Assembly: GCA_902773245.1 (NCBI GenBank)
Contig: CACYDY010000312.1
Coordinates: 1-5,392, forward strand
Reading direction: 5' to 3'
Source: an uncultured Ruminococcus sp.
GTDB taxonomy: Bacteria; Bacillota; Clostridia; Oscillospirales; Acutalibacteraceae
DNA length: 5,392 bases
Position numbers and translations under genes: made by a program. The notes beneath the pieces were generated by a model that saw only the letters and a list, made by a program, of their open reading frames with translations, made no database searches and was not told the DNA's origin. Positions 5,315 through 5,392 of the stretch are shown one piece after another; the first letter of the stretch is position 1; every line of letters starts with the position of its first letter.

Positions 5315-5320
5315 TCCTTT
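5315..5320 (-). promoter_or_regulatory. Ribosome binding site choosing the 5304 start
   Basis: AAAGGA on the minus strand is followed after 10 nt by ATG 5304. The alternative TTG 5313 is almost in contact with it. The distance is slightly long, so some doubt remains between the two starts, which differ by three residues. Confidence 0.6.
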
Positions 5321-5340
5321 TTTTAAAATGTACAATCATA

Positions 5341-5369
5341 ATTATAAATGTAATTTGCGAATTTTTCAA
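5341..5369 (-). promoter_or_regulatory. Sigma-A promoter for the AEC permease gene
   Basis: Read on the minus strand, TTGAAA (5369-5364), a 17-nt spacer and a perfect TATAAT (5346-5341) make a near-consensus promoter. The start should be near 5334, giving a leader of about 30 nt. A GC-rich palindrome lies just upstream at 5374-5389. Confidence 0.8.
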
Positions 5370-5373
5370 GCGG

Positions 5374-5389
5374 GCGGCCACACGGCCGC
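5374..5389. repeat. GC-rich palindrome at the right edge
   Basis: GCGGCC (5374-5379) and GGCCGC (5384-5389) form an inverted repeat around ACAC, in strong contrast to the AT-rich surroundings. It lies directly upstream of the AEC promoter -35. It may be an operator, part of a terminator of a gene beyond the window, or the edge of another repeat. The window ends three bases later. Confidence 0.4.
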
Positions 5390-5392
5390 AGG

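Overview
The window looks like chromosomal DNA from a low-GC, endospore-forming member of the Bacillota, probably class Clostridia. The evidence is a clear SpoVAD homologue, strong AGGTGAT-type ribosome binding sites, TTGNNN/TATAAT promoters, a sigma-G-type promoter and AT-rich spacers. One hairpin cluster (3841-3896) resembles dispersed repeats I associate from memory with ruminococcal genomes. That is only a weak hint of family.

Layout from left to right. Positions 1-371 contain no gene. They hold a leftward sigma-A promoter (90-119) that runs almost at once into a strong hairpin terminator (33-71). Next comes a very AT-rich stretch (about 162-269), then a cluster of DnaA-box-like 9-mers (153-368) that ends in a perfect TTATCCACA at 360-368. 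This is a candidate replication origin or other DnaA-binding locus, although no dnaA gene lies within the window. Positions 372-818 (minus) encode a small helical, ferritin-like protein of 148 residues behind a good sigma-G-type promoter. Divergent from it, 973-2049 (plus) encodes SpoVAD without its usual spoVA partners. Positions 2218-2778 (plus) encode a PAP2-type membrane phosphatase with its own sigma-A promoter. After a terminator-like hairpin, 2845-3789 (plus) encodes a ten-helix EamA/DMT transporter that starts with TTG. Positions 3790-4368 carry no gene: a 263-bp MITE-like element with 27-bp inverted ends (3808-4070), a repeat-rich stretch with a 60-nt period (4089-4270) and a very strong bidirectional terminator (4269-4312). 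Positions 4369-5304 (minus) encode an AEC-family permease with a textbook sigma-A promoter at 5341-5369.

The genes do not form one pathway. The left half has a forespore flavour: spoVAD takes part in dipicolinic acid uptake into the spore, and the divergent ferritin-like gene has a sigma-G-type promoter. The right half is ordinary envelope and transport functions. The most interesting parts are non-coding: the DnaA-box cluster with its nested dyad, the roughly 60-nt promoter-to-terminator module, and the two adjacent repeat elements between convergent transporter genes.
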